DNA of 64,000 nucleotides from JANXQG01 sp963804375 (GTDB taxonomy: Bacteria > Planctomycetota > Planctomycetia > Pirellulales > Thermoguttaceae), in assembly GCA_963804375.1 (NCBI GenBank), contig CAWDQE010000015.1, positions 248,001-312,000 on the forward strand, in the 5' to 3' direction. Of this stretch, positions 28,757 through 37,367 are shown piece after piece. Both the position numbers and the translations under genes were made by a program. A model generated the notes under the pieces. The model had not been told where the DNA came from, did not search any database, and saw nothing but the letters and a program-made list of their open reading frames with translations. How positions within the stretch are numbered: position 1 is the stretch's first letter; each line of letters begins with the position of its first letter.

Positions 28757-28886
28757 CAACTAGCCCGGCAGGGGCAGAAGGCCCTTGCGGGGCCTCGAAA
28801 TGCAGGTTTGGCGGGATGATTGGCAGGAGCGTGGCCGTGGGCGTATACTGTGGGCAGCAGTGCTAGGACCGATAGCCGAACGGTTG
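28757..28886 (+). other. Degenerate attC-like element
   Basis: Begins CGCCAAC with a 3-base spacer before CCCGGCAGG and ends CGGTTGGTCG just ahead of the next ORF. A TATACT box lies inside. Inner arm complementarity is weak, so this is a tentative member of the attC series. Confidence 0.35.
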
Positions 28887-28906
28887 GTCGAAGGTGAATC
28901 ATCACG

Positions 28907-29371
28907 ATGACGACCCGCTACAAAGAGAAGCCTCCCAGTCATCTGTCGTACCCTGCGGGACTGGAGTTGCTTGCGACCGAACTGGGCCAGATTCCTCAAG
29001 GTGACAAATTGTCGGTAAGCTTCCACGCACACGCAGGTCGAGTGACCGAAATCGAGAATAAGAGACGGAGCGGAGCATACTGCCCCGTGCTGGTGGCCCG
29101 CTTCGTTTATTCCCCGCTGGGTCTGTCGGAATGCAACGAGTTGAGAGAGCACGGATTCTACGATCCGAAATGGGACATCGTAGTCTACGCCGTGAGCCGT
29201 CGGCATCGGGCTGTCGCACGAACGCTGTTACGAGATCAAGGGATTCCGGCCGTCGCCGCCTGGTTGCGAACTCCCCGCACCGATACTTGGTTGCAGGGCC
29301 GAAAGGAGATCACTGTCTGCTTCAGTGAGAAGGATCAATCTATTCTGGTGGAGGAGGATCGGGCCGGATAA
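28907..29371 (+). CDS. Hypothetical cassette protein
   Basis: 154 residues (MTTRYKEKPPSHLSYPAGLE), mixed alpha/beta, soluble; no signal peptide or known motif. Preceded by the attC-like element and followed by a region ending in GGTTGGCGG (29535), consistent with a single-gene cassette. Confidence 0.6.
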   Translation: MTTRYKEKPPSHLSYPAGLELLATELGQIPQGDKLSVSFHAHAGRVTEIENKRRSGAYCPVLVARFVYSPLGLSECNELREHGFYDPKWDIVVYAVSRRHRAVARTLLRDQGIPAVAAWLRTPRTDTWLQGRKEITVCFSEKDQSILVEEDRAG

Positions 29372-29629
29372 TTCGGGAGTCCCATGACTAGGCATGCCGC
29401 TCTCGTTTTCGGCCCTCGCGAGCCCCCAGCCCGCGGTGCCGGCCAGGCCGTAGCTGCCGGTTGCCAGCATGCCTTGCGGGGCGTAGGATGGCTCCATAGA
29501 CGACCGACACGGGTGCTGGCGTCGCTTTATACTATGGTTGGCGGAAAGAGATCTGCCGACCGGCAGAAAGCCGTAGGGCTGTCCCAGTACAAACTGCATA
29601 TTTCCATGATTGAGAGCAGGCAGCAAACC

Positions 29630-29854
29630 ATGAACCTTCTTCACCAGTTGCAGGAGTCCAGAGTTGACTGGTACCCAACCACGGAAAGCCTATACGTCTT
29701 TCAGGCCGATTTCAAGGAAAAGACAGTGCAGCTTCGGCTCAACGATTTTCCGGACGAGCCTTTATGCACTCTGATTATTGACGGCGTGGAGACGGACCTT
29801 TCAGAGTTCCCACGGTCCTGGACGCTGCCTCGCCATCGAGGCGCAGACCAGTAG
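29630..29854 (+). CDS. Small hypothetical cassette protein
   Basis: 74 residues: MNLLHQLQESRVDWYPTTES, then LYVFQADFKEKTVQLRLNDF, acidic and beta-rich. An alternative ATG at 29606 exists; 29630 is chosen because it begins the conserved-looking part. Followed directly by an attC-like site. Confidence 0.6.
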   Translation: MNLLHQLQESRVDWYPTTESLYVFQADFKEKTVQLRLNDFPDEPLCTLIIDGVETDLSEFPRSWTLPRHRGADQ

Positions 29855-29866
29855 TATCTGAGCAAG

Positions 29867-30003
29867 CCGCCAACGGTTCTGGCCGTGATGCCGTTGCGAG
29901 CCCGCCGCCTGCTGGCTCGACCTCCGGGCCGCGGGTAGAATAGCTGGAAGTTCTTCGTGAAAGCAGGGGGCTGCGGCGGCAGCCATGCACTCGTTGGCAG
30001 CGG
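29867..30003 (+). other. attC-like site
   Basis: Starts CCGCCAAC, ends CGTTGGCAGCGG (outer arms pair), contains GCCGCCTGCTGG and a TAGAAT box as in the better sites at 47.1 and 49.6 kb. Inner boxes are poorly paired. Confidence 0.5.
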
Positions 30004-30018
30004 TTGGGTCACAGACCA

Positions 30019-30402
30019 ATGAACGCGAAAAAGGAAGATTCTACGGCTGCGAAGGCGGATCATGCCGACCGGCAATATGGCCGCGGACAGCCGTTTCAAT
30101 TTGGACTTAGCTCCCTCCTGCTCGGCGTTACCCTGAGTGCCTTGTTCCTGGCTGCGAGCCGGACCGTTTATTTATTCGCATCTCCAGGAGTGTTCGTTCT
30201 TTGGCTAATTGTCGTTGGTGTGCCCTTTCTCTCTATTTTCCTCTCGGGAGTAGTTGTTCTTTGCTCAATAGTTCTCGGTTCGCTTATGCCAAAGCCTGAT
30301 GAGCCTGCTGAGGAATGTTTGCGTACCTCGAACTTGAAGGGTGGGCACGCGAATATCGATCCACTGCAAAGTCCGCCTACGGCGGATAAGCCTGGCGGCT
30401 GA
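30019..30402 (+). CDS. Small membrane protein, attC-encoded tail
   Basis: 127 residues. FQFGLSSLLLGVTLSALFLA is a version of the island's shared head motif, followed by a second pair of membrane segments (VFVLWLIVVGVPFLSIFLSG). The C-terminus LQSPPTADKPGG is encoded by an attC-type hairpin (AAAGTCCGCCTACGGCGGAT), as in the genes at 48659 and 50264. Confidence 0.6.
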   Translation: MNAKKEDSTAAKADHADRQYGRGQPFQFGLSSLLLGVTLSALFLAASRTVYLFASPGVFVLWLIVVGVPFLSIFLSGVVVLCSIVLGSLMPKPDEPAEECLRTSNLKGGHANIDPLQSPPTADKPGG

Positions 30403-30510
30403 TGCTGACGCAAGCCAGCCTCGCACGCTGCCCGCTTGTGCATCCCGCCCTCGCGATGGATAATTGAAGTGGCTGGACGCTGGTGGCCTTGGTAGGGGGC
30501 GGCGTTGGGC
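30360..30510 (+). other. attC-like site, degenerate
   Basis: Contains the hairpin AAAGTCCGCCTACGGCGGAT shared with the sites at 49115 and 50517, and ends in GTTGGGC (30504-30510), a perfect GTTRRRY box. The 5' CCAAC end is not recognisable. Confidence 0.45.
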
Positions 30511-30545
30511 AAGCAAACCGCTGGTCTCGGGAGTTCCTATTTGCC

Positions 30546-30890
30546 ATGGCGGACGAATCACGTAAGGTAACCGTAATTCGAGACTTTGAGGCTGAGCATC
30601 GGGCCCGTTGGGGGCGGCTTCACTGGCTCGTGTCAGTCGTTGAATATCTCGCCGTGAGATTCCTTCCAAGCAGCGTGGGTGTGGACAGGCCGAGACCAAT
30701 TACGCCCGAGGATGCGAGTGGCATGACAGTGCAGCGGAGATTGGAACTCTCCGGACTCTTGCCTCGCTTCGACTCTGCCGCCAGACAGCGAGACGAAACC
30801 GAAATGACCAGGGTTCTCGAAGCCGTTCATTCAACACCCGAAGAGATTCGCATGACACTTGAGCAGCACCGACACCGGCAACCGGATTGA
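30546..30890 (+). CDS. Hypothetical cassette protein
   Basis: 114 residues, charged and helical (MADESRKVTVIRDFEAEHRA). No motif recognised. Starts 36 bases after a GTTGGGC box. Confidence 0.55.
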   Translation: MADESRKVTVIRDFEAEHRARWGRLHWLVSVVEYLAVRFLPSSVGVDRPRPITPEDASGMTVQRRLELSGLLPRFDSAARQRDETEMTRVLEAVHSTPEEIRMTLEQHRHRQPD

Positions 30891-31064
30891 GGCTCGAGTT
30901 TCCGAAGAGGCGTTGCCCTTGAGTGAAAGAAGCCTCTGGCCCCGCGCTCCCGCTAACCACCATCAGGAATGCCCAGGGCTGTGCAGGCGGGCGAAGTGGC
31001 GTAGAATAGGGGCGGCTCGACGCTGAGGGCCTTGAGACGGGCAACGACAAGCAGGAGTACCGTT

Positions 31065-31544
31065 ATGAAGAAGATGAACATGAAGTACCTGGTCGTCCTC
31101 TGTCTGCTGCTGCTGTGCGGCTGCCACATCCCCAATTTCGATGACGAGAACTTCACCAAGAGCAAGCCCAAGAACGAGGATTTGGTTGGAAAGTACGTTC
31201 CCACCGCCGAGACTCTCAAGTTGGTGAGAGAGGAAGGCAAGTATCGCAAGGTGGAAACTTCTATCGAGCTTTTCAAAGATGGCTCGCTCAAGATGGTGAA
31301 TATGCCTGACTGGTGGCTGAAAGAATTTGGCGAGTCGAAGGGCGGATTCGAGTCTGGAGTCGGCACATGGGATGTCAGGGAACAGCAAGGAAGATGGGAA
31401 TTGGGGCTCGACATCAAAGGCCTTGTGAGCACCTCGATTCCGATCGCCGACGTGCCTGTGCCTTACCTCCTGTGGTTTTATGTCGGCGATCCGGACCAGG
31501 GTAAGGTAATGATCTTTGAGAAGAAACCAGCAGACAAGCAATAA
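31065..31544 (+). CDS. Putative lipoprotein
   Basis: 159 residues. Lipoprotein signal MKYLVVLCLLLLCGC with lipobox LCGC (Cys near residue 19). The mature part is beta-rich (KYRKVETSIELFKDGSLKMV) with no known domain. A GTAGAAT -10-like box lies about 55 bases upstream (31006-31012), in a context similar to the attC-internal boxes. Confidence 0.7.
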   Translation: MKKMNMKYLVVLCLLLLCGCHIPNFDDENFTKSKPKNEDLVGKYVPTAETLKLVREEGKYRKVETSIELFKDGSLKMVNMPDWWLKEFGESKGGFESGVGTWDVREQQGRWELGLDIKGLVSTSIPIADVPVPYLLWFYVGDPDQGKVMIFEKKPADKQ

Positions 31545-31717
31545 CGCATTTCACGGCCCGAGCTCGTTTTGACCGCCATCGCCAACCCCGTTCGCATCCC
31601 TCTCGCCGCCCCTTCGCTCCGGCAGCCGCTGGTGCCTGTGCCGGGTTGCGGGGAGCCGGGGACGGGGACGCTGCAAAGTGCGTGTAAGCCGAAGCCAGCC
31701 GTTCGCAGGCAGAAACA

Positions 31718-32404
31718 TCAGTGTTCGATCCTGCAGTTCGGCAATGCCTGCTGGAGCTTTTTCACACCTTCGTCAGTTACCCTGGTGTTCACCAGATTCA
31801 ACTCTTCCAATCGCGTGAGCCGCCGAAGAGACTCCACTCCCATGTCCGTCACTCTGGTATTGCTGAGATTCAGGAAACGCATCTCCTCCAGGGATTTCAA
31901 TAGGTCCAATTCCTCGTCGGTAACCGACGTCCCGCCTAGATGAACAGACACAACTTCCGCAAAATACATCTCCCCTAACAGTACGCGGAGCCAAGTTGGT
32001 TCTATGGTTTTCACCCCGGGAGTCGAAGCTCCTGCAGTGGCTACCGCATAGGGATAAAGGCGTCCAATTTCGTCTACAGCCGTCTCCTGCTCCCTCGCCT
32101 TCTTCATTTCTAACGCCAGCCAACTGCACGAAACAGCGACAGCCAACGTCAGTACCAGCAAAGACCGAAGCGAGAACTGGAATCGCCACCGAAACACCAG
32201 GGCCACGATGAACCAAAGCAGCATGAGCAGCATCGCCCCGCCGACCACCGCAACACAGATCAATACGGTCCAGCCTTTGTGGGAATTGAAAGCGAACCAC
32301 CCAAACCGCTCCGAGAGCCAGAGCAGCCCCTCCACGACCAGCAAGCCGAAGATCAGCCAGGCGGGCGTGGGGAAGAAGCGGCGGGTGGTGATGGGGTCGC
32401 TCAT
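31718..32404 (-). CDS. Membrane-anchored LRR protein
   Basis: 228 residues, intact family member. Head: RRFFPTPAWLIFGLLVVEGL, FAFNSHKGW, two membrane segments, then RWRFQFSLRSLLVLTLAVAV and CSWLALEMKKAREQ. Middle: connector then LRRs (LEEMRFLNLSNTRVTDMGVE, LEELNLVNTRVTDEG). Tail: GVKKLQQALPNCRIEH. LRRs would be on one face of the membrane; ligand unknown. Confidence 0.75.
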   Translation of the reverse strand: MSDPITTRRFFPTPAWLIFGLLVVEGLLWLSERFGWFAFNSHKGWTVLICVAVVGGAMLLMLLWFIVALVFRWRFQFSLRSLLVLTLAVAVSCSWLALEMKKAREQETAVDEIGRLYPYAVATAGASTPGVKTIEPTWLRVLLGEMYFAEVVSVHLGGTSVTDEELDLLKSLEEMRFLNLSNTRVTDMGVESLRRLTRLEELNLVNTRVTDEGVKKLQQALPNCRIEH

Positions 32405-32405
32405 G

Positions 32406-32690
32406 TCAATGGTCGATCTTGCACTTGGGCAATGCCTGTTGGAGCTTCTTTACGCCAGCGTCAGTCACGTAGACTTTCCTCTCGTTCAGTAGCAAGTCGT
32501 CTCGTCTGCTAAACCATCTCCCAACGGCCAACTGTTTTAGATTGGTCAACCCTTTGAGGTGCTCCAGTCCGGCGTCCGTCACGTTAGTATCCCCCAAACC
32601 CAGAAACTGGAGATTTGTTAATCCTTCGAGGGATTCCAGCCCAGCATCAGTGACCCCGGTGATCTGCAAGTTTAACGATTGGAGTTTCGT
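32406..32690 (-). pseudogene. 3' part of an LRR gene cut off by the transposon
   Basis: Encodes TKLQSLNLQITGVTDAGLES, another LRR and the family tail VTDAGVKKLQQALPKCKIDH. It has no own start. Its first codons (ACG AAA) are the target duplication, and it joins in register with the 5' part at 37368-38385. Confidence 0.8.
32685..32690. repeat. Target site duplication, left copy
   Basis: TTTCGT, identical to 37368-37373 at the other end of the transposon. Removing one copy and the element restores an uninterrupted LRR reading frame. Confidence 0.85.
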
Positions 32691-32711
32691 TGAGAGTAGG
32701 CGAGGTAATCG
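32691..32711 (+). repeat. Transposon terminal inverted repeat, left
   Basis: TGAGAGTAGGCGAGGTAATC plus G. Matches the inverted right end at 16 of 21 positions. The motif GTAATCGATGGACTGG occurs at 32705-32720 and again at 32729-32744, probably repeated transposase binding sites. Confidence 0.85.
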
Positions 32712-32801
32712 ATGGACTGGCGCTGTCGGTAATCGATGGACTGGACATGTTTGGAGAGGGGTTCAAGTACCGGTGGCCTCTTCTCTGTTTGGGGGCGGTT
32801 G

Positions 32802-33115
32802 CTACCAGCGATGTATCCAGGGGACGTCCATGCCCAGTGCGCGACAGAGATCGATCGCCGCTTGATAGAGAGGCAACTTGGTGGCCGCCGCCCACAGCTC
32901 AAGCTGATTGCCTTGGCTGTGACAGCGATGGCAATGGTAACGACCGATCGCCACGTTCACGGAGAAGCAACGATGACGACCGGGCCTGGATTCGTGCAGG
33001 GACAACCTCCGTACCATTGGTCGCCCGTTCGCCGGCAAGGCATGAAGCCGAGCAAGTCGAGTACCTGCTTCATGGCGATCTGCGTGCGAAGCTTGTCGAA
33101 GTCGACCCCTGGCAT
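32802..33115 (-). CDS. CHC2 zinc-finger (DnaG primase-like) protein, frameshifted
   Basis: Frame 1 (ATG 33115): MPGVDFDKLRTQIAMKQVLD, LLGFMPCRRTGDQWYGGC. Frame 2 continues PLHESRPGRHRCFSVNVAIG, RYHCHRCHSQGNQLELWAA, ALDLC-like helix and stop. Joined, they contain the C-P-x-H...C-x2-C primase zinc finger and the short C-terminal helix. One C is missing in a CCC run near 33000. About 104 residues, so only the zinc finger, without the TOPRIM catalytic part. Confidence 0.7.
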
Positions 33116-33210
33116 GGTTTTGGCGCTGTCTGCGGCTTTGACTTGATGGAAGAATGGCCGTTCCGTTCCCTCTAATCTCTATAGGGGGAACGGGAACGGC
33201 CTCCACTGAC

Positions 33211-34179
33211 TCAGTCGATACGCTGCCAACCGGTAGGCGTGCGGCGAACCCTGCCGGCCTGCTCCAACGCCCCAAGGGCCTCGCCCAGGCGTTCGTTTTT
33301 CACAGCTAGCACGGCGCGGAGCTTGCCGCGACTCTGCACAACGCCCGTAGTCAGCAGCGTCAGTACCTGCTCCTGGAGCGTCCTCCATTGCTGGCCCTCC
33401 ATCCCCGCCACGACCTCCAGATGGGCGGTCTCGGCGTTGGTGGCCACAAGCTGCAGATAGACCGGTGGCGAGGCTGGCGCCGCGCGGTGCTCGTTGGACA
33501 ACACCAGCCGCTCCCGACCCGCAAGCGGGTGCCCCCGACGGAGGTAGAGGTTGGAGTCGCCGAAGGCGTGCAGGTCGCTGGAGCCGCGCAGCCCCTGGCC
33601 GGCGGCCACTCCCCCCCCGGCGTTCTTGCGGGTGTGATGCACCAGCACCACCGAGAGGTCCAACTGCCGCTGCAACGAGCGGAAGTAGGCCAATAGCCCG
33701 GCCACTTCGCCGGCGTTGTTCTCGTCGATGCCGTGGAGCCTCACCAGCGGGTCGAGCAGCAGCAGCCGGGGCCGCAACCGCTTGGCCGTTTCCAACAACC
33801 GCCCACGGTGCGGATCGCGGTCCAACCGCAACGTAGGGGCGGTGATTACGTGGACCTCCACCCCGGCCAGATCGAGCCCGCGATGGCGGGCCATGCCCGC
33901 CACCCGCTCGCGGACCACCGGCAAGGCGTCCTCGGCGAGATAGACCAGGACTGGGCCGGCCTGCGGGACCGCGTACTTACCCAGGCAGGGCGTGCCGGTG
34001 GCCACGCTCAAGGCCATGTCCAGCCCCAGCCAGGTTTTGGAGCACTTGGGGGCGCCGCCGATCACGCCCACCGACGATTCGCCCCAAAGCTGCTCGATCA
34101 GCCAGCGTTGTGTCCGGTCCTCGCAACGGATCTCTCCCACCCGGACCACGGGAAGCAGTTGATTGCATTCCGAGACCAC
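33211..34179 (-). CDS. RepA-like AAA ATPase (AAA_25 family)
   Basis: 322 residues. Walker A GGAPKCSKTWLGL (residues 41-53), Walker B-like RLLLLDPLVRLHG and sensor VVLVHHTRK are typical of RepA/DnaB-like hexameric helicases in plasmids and mobile elements. A winged-helix-like C-terminus (LTTGVVQSRGKLRAVL, VRRTPTGWQRID) may bind DNA. GTG start 34179, two bases after the TniB stop; the much longer open frame above it is antisense noise. Confidence 0.85.
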   Translation of the reverse strand: MVSECNQLLPVVRVGEIRCEDRTQRWLIEQLWGESSVGVIGGAPKCSKTWLGLDMALSVATGTPCLGKYAVPQAGPVLVYLAEDALPVVRERVAGMARHRGLDLAGVEVHVITAPTLRLDRDPHRGRLLETAKRLRPRLLLLDPLVRLHGIDENNAGEVAGLLAYFRSLQRQLDLSVVLVHHTRKNAGGGVAAGQGLRGSSDLHAFGDSNLYLRRGHPLAGRERLVLSNEHRAAPASPPVYLQLVATNAETAHLEVVAGMEGQQWRTLQEQVLTLLTTGVVQSRGKLRAVLAVKNERLGEALGALEQAGRVRRTPTGWQRID

Positions 34180-34181
34180 CG

Positions 34182-35021
34182 TTAGGCCCTCGCTTTCTTC
34201 TTTGCCGCTGGGCGTTGGGGATGGAAGAGTTCCAAGTAGAACTTTTCGTCGAGCTGCGCCACTTCCTGCGCCATGCCGTAGGCCAGCAGTTCGCCCCCCA
34301 TGGTCATCAACAGCCGGTAGTTGCCGGCGCAGTGGTCGACCAGGGCGTCCTGGAGTTGGGTCGTCATGAACGTGGCGTTGCCGGCCTTCGTCAAGGCGTG
34401 GCGCAGCAGTTCGGCGAGTTCCTCCCGCGAGGCAGGCTCGGTCAAGAGCCGCGTGCGGATCCTCGTCCCCAGGGGAACGAGGTCCGCCTGCCGCAGACGC
34501 TCCGGCAACCGCCCATCCCCGCAGAGGACCACCGTCAACAGCGATGCGGCGTCGAAGTCGGCGCTGGCCAGCAGCCGTAGTTCGGCAAGCACCTCGGAGT
34601 TCATCTCCTGGGCCTCGTCGATCAGCAGCACCGGCTTGATCCGCGCGGAGGCCACGTGCGCCCTCCAACGCTCGCGGAGGGCCTTGAATCCGCCCCAGCG
34701 GTTCAAGGGGCTGAGCTTCACCGAGAAGATGTCGCCCAACTCGCGGTAGAAGTCGCCGCTTTTCGACTGCGGCCGCTCCACTACGCCCACCACCACGTCG
34801 CGGAGCGGGGAGAGGCGTTCGGCCACGATCCGCAAGGCCACCGACTTGCCGGTTCCCGACTCGCCCGAGATCAGGGCGAAGCCTCCCTCCTGGACCAACT
34901 GTTCCACGCGCCAGGCGAAACTCTCGATCTTGGCGGTCACCAGCAGGGCCTCGCTGGGCAGTTCCGGCGAAAAGGGGTTCCATTTCAGCCCCCACAGGGA
35001 AAGCAGTTTCTTGGCGTTCAT
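34182..35021 (-). CDS. TniB/ExeA-like transposition ATPase
   Basis: 279 residues. MNAKKLLSLWGLKWNPFSPE start is typical of ExeA-like AAA proteins; Walker A GESGTGKS (53-60), Walker B PVLLIDEAQEM (~129-139), then sensor and arginine-rich RIRTRLLTEP. Likely the target-selecting ATPase that works with the transposase. ATG overlaps the transposase stop (ATGA). Confidence 0.87.
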   Translation of the reverse strand: MNAKKLLSLWGLKWNPFSPELPSEALLVTAKIESFAWRVEQLVQEGGFALISGESGTGKSVALRIVAERLSPLRDVVVGVVERPQSKSGDFYRELGDIFSVKLSPLNRWGGFKALRERWRAHVASARIKPVLLIDEAQEMNSEVLAELRLLASADFDAASLLTVVLCGDGRLPERLRQADLVPLGTRIRTRLLTEPASREELAELLRHALTKAGNATFMTTQLQDALVDHCAGNYRLLMTMGGELLAYGMAQEVAQLDEKFYLELFHPQRPAAKKKARA

Positions 35022-36528
35022 GATTCGCCTCCTTTCTCAGCAGGGGGATTCTTGGGCAGGTAGGCCGGCGGCAGTCCCGTGGCGGAATACTCTTCGAGGA
35101 TCTTCTTCAACAGCGGCGGCAACGGCTTGTCGCGATCCGCGCCGCCGGGGCACCCCGGGTACCCGCTTGCGGGTGGCGGGTCGGCGGGCGTGTCTTGCAG
35201 AGGTGGCCCGACAAAAGGCCGATGGGCATCGGCGTTGGCCGTGCGGTCCTGTGGATAGAGGGGGGCCAGGACGGTCCCGTTGCGGGGATCGACCAGATCG
35301 ACCCGGCCGAGGTCCCAGCGGGCGTAACGCACGGAGACGTCCTGGAAGTGGCGGAAGCGGGCCGGGACCTCGAACCGCACGCCCTCCACCGAGATCGTGC
35401 CGTCGCTCTTGCGCTGGCGACGCTTGCTTTCCAGGCGGAAGGCGTCGCGAAGGGCGTTGCTCGTGGGACTCGTGCGGAGGACATCCGCTGCCTGGGCGAA
35501 CCGCTGCAAGGGGGAGCAGCCGGTCTCGCGGTGCACGGCGCGGTGGTACTCAATCTCTGCCCAGGCCTGGCTGGCCTGGTTGAGGAAGTCCAGGGAAAGC
35601 TCGACGCAGCCGTCGAGCATCTCCATCAGGCGGCCCTCCAGTGTCGCCCAGAAGACCTCCTGCTTGCCGTTCTGGTAGGGACTGTAAGGCAGCGTCTTCT
35701 CGTGGACGATCCCCAGCCGCAGCAGACCTTCGCCCACCTCTTCAGCCACCATCGCCGCGCCGTTGTCGGTCAATAGGGCGCGGGCAGGCCGCGTTTTTGG
35801 ATCGCCTGGGAGAGTCCGTGCACGAGGTCTTCGGCGGTCTCGGAAAGGTACCATTGGAGGTGACAGCAGAGTCGCGAATGGTCGTCGAGGATGGCCAGGG
35901 CGATGGGGCACTGCCACTGGCCTCGGGCGGTGAGGACCTTTCGCGAACTGTGATGGAAGTCGAGATGCCAGAGCGACCCCACGTACTCGGCTTCGTAGCT
36001 GCGGACCTCCCGGTTCTCGCGTCGCTCGGCGGCAACGGCCTCGCCTGGGCGGCCCTTCGGCCGCACGCGCGGCTGGCGCAACAGGCCGTGGGCCTGCATG
36101 TACCGCCGCACGGTGCAATACGAGCGCAGGGAGCCCATGGCGGGCTTGGCTGCTACCGCCGCGGCCAGGTTGTCGTAGTGCAACTGGTAAGTCCACTCCT
36201 TGTGGTCATCGTATTGCTTCAACAGATGCTGGACTTGCTCGGCGGCCAGCGACACCCGGCCGCAATCCTTGCGCACGGCGCGTCGCAGGACGCGCAGGGG
36301 ATCGTCCTTCTCGCGCCGCGCGGTGTAGTACCGGCGCTCGATGGTGGCGGTCGCGAAATGGGCTTCGTTCCCATTGACCGGATGCGTCCAAGCCTTGGCG
36401 GCAAGGGATTGGAGAGCGGCCTTGAGTTCTCCCCGCCCAGGCGGCGCGCTCAAGAGCGAGCCCACCACGGAGAAGCGGAAGCGTGCCCAGAGGGCCGCAG
36501 TCGATGGATCGGATTTTCGGGTCATCAT
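35018..36528 (-). CDS. DD(35)E integrase-core transposase, frameshifted
   Basis: About 503 residues after joining two frames. N-terminal HTH region, then rve core: D190 in LWHLDFHHSS, D255 in ALLTDNGAAM, E291 in PYSPYQNGKQEVFW, giving DD(35)E. C-terminal Mu-type barrel (DVSVRYARWDLGRVDLVDPR). The frame breaks at 35775-35790 (CTGCCC for CTGCCCC) between D190 and D255, so the copy is dead or the base is missing in the assembly. GAGGAG lies before the ATG. A GGTACCC-type repeat (about 35145-35170) is read in frame near the end as ASGYPGCPGG. Confidence 0.82.
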
Positions 36529-36631
36529 GTCTCCTCGGAAAAAGGAAGTAAAGCTGAAAACGACTGTCAAACCCTTACCTACCTTGGTCCGCCGGGACCG
36601 TCGAGGAGTGTCTTCTGCGGGCGGGCCGCGG

Positions 36632-37213
36632 TCAGCGGGAAACCTCGATTCCCAAGCCCCCGGTGATGGTGATCGGCGAGAGAAACAGCAGCAGCCGGCC
36701 CCAGTCCTGGCAGGGATCGTCACCAACGAGAAAGACATCCAAGAGCGATCGTGGAAGGGTGACGCTTGCCAGAGCCGGCACGAAGCGACTACGCGCAAGC
36801 TTCCAGAACCCCGTCCGGGGAAAGTGCTCTTGCCAAAAGACCTGCCAGCCGGCGATGGTTCGCCGGTCGGCGCCGAAGAGTCGGGAAAGCTCGCGGACTC
36901 GCCGCGGAGAAGGCCCCTGCCGCATGGCCGCAACCAGGACCACCACGGCACCGAGGTAAACCTTCCGGCCGAGAAACCGAACCGATGGCGGTGTCATCCT
37001 CTTGCGACAACCGTCCCGATCGCAACAGAAGCTGAGCCTCAAGCCGTATGGCTCGGGGAGATTATCGCTACCGCGAGGCTTGCGGGGATACTTGGCCGAG
37101 TGCAACCGGCCGCCGCACGGGCACGCCTTCTGGCGGGCATTGTTGGCGAGGTCTTGGTCGATCGAAAGAAGAAACGCCCAGAAGCTGGCGTGGCAAGGCA
37201 AATTATGATACAA
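36632..37213 (-). CDS. Transposon Zn-ribbon/HTH protein
   Basis: 193 residues. Cys pairs CPC (31-33) and CCDRDGC (63-69) could bind zinc; RRVRELSRLFGADRRTIAGW is helix-turn-helix-like. First gene in the transposon, just inside the right end, so it may bind the ends or regulate the transposase. Family not recognised. Confidence 0.6.
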   Translation of the reverse strand: MYHNLPCHASFWAFLLSIDQDLANNARQKACPCGGRLHSAKYPRKPRGSDNLPEPYGLRLSFCCDRDGCRKRMTPPSVRFLGRKVYLGAVVVLVAAMRQGPSPRRVRELSRLFGADRRTIAGWQVFWQEHFPRTGFWKLARSRFVPALASVTLPRSLLDVFLVGDDPCQDWGRLLLFLSPITITGGLGIEVSR

Positions 37214-37346
37214 AGCAGAGTACTCCGGTATGCTGGTAACATCCAGGAGTACACCCCTCGGGAACCTCGATCAAGTGATCAGGCTCTCCGAGGGGATTTT
37301 CAGTGACAACCTCACCAAACTTGCTCAGGAATCGCCGAATCCCCGG

Positions 37347-37367
37347 CGATTATCTTGCGCACCCTCA
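37347..37367 (-). repeat. Transposon terminal inverted repeat, right
   Basis: On the minus strand TGAGGGTGCGCAAGATAATC plus G. Its first three bases supply a TGA stop codon to the interrupted LRR gene. Confidence 0.85.

Larger units (their letters stand above)
32691..37367 (-). mobile_element. 4,677-bp DDE transposon with ATPase and primase-like cargo
   Basis: Bounded by 21-bp imperfect inverted repeats (16 of 21 matches, TG...CA ends) and flanked by a 6-bp duplication. All five genes read on the minus strand in the order Zn/HTH protein, DDE transposase, TniB-like ATPase, RepA-like ATPase and CHC2 zinc finger. The transposase/ATPase pair recalls Tn7, Tn402 or Mu relatives; the replication-type genes are unusual. 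The transposase and CHC2 genes each carry one frame break, in C runs. Confidence 0.85.

Noticed and set aside
34180..34995. N-terminal extension of the RepA-like protein to 594 residues
   Set aside because: The extra part is an out-of-frame reading of the TniB-like gene; the GTG at 34179 fits the operon layout.
35770..35800. Programmed frameshift in the transposase
   Set aside because: The break is between catalytic residues D190 and D255 with no slippery heptamer or downstream pseudoknot seen; a missing C in a C run is simpler.
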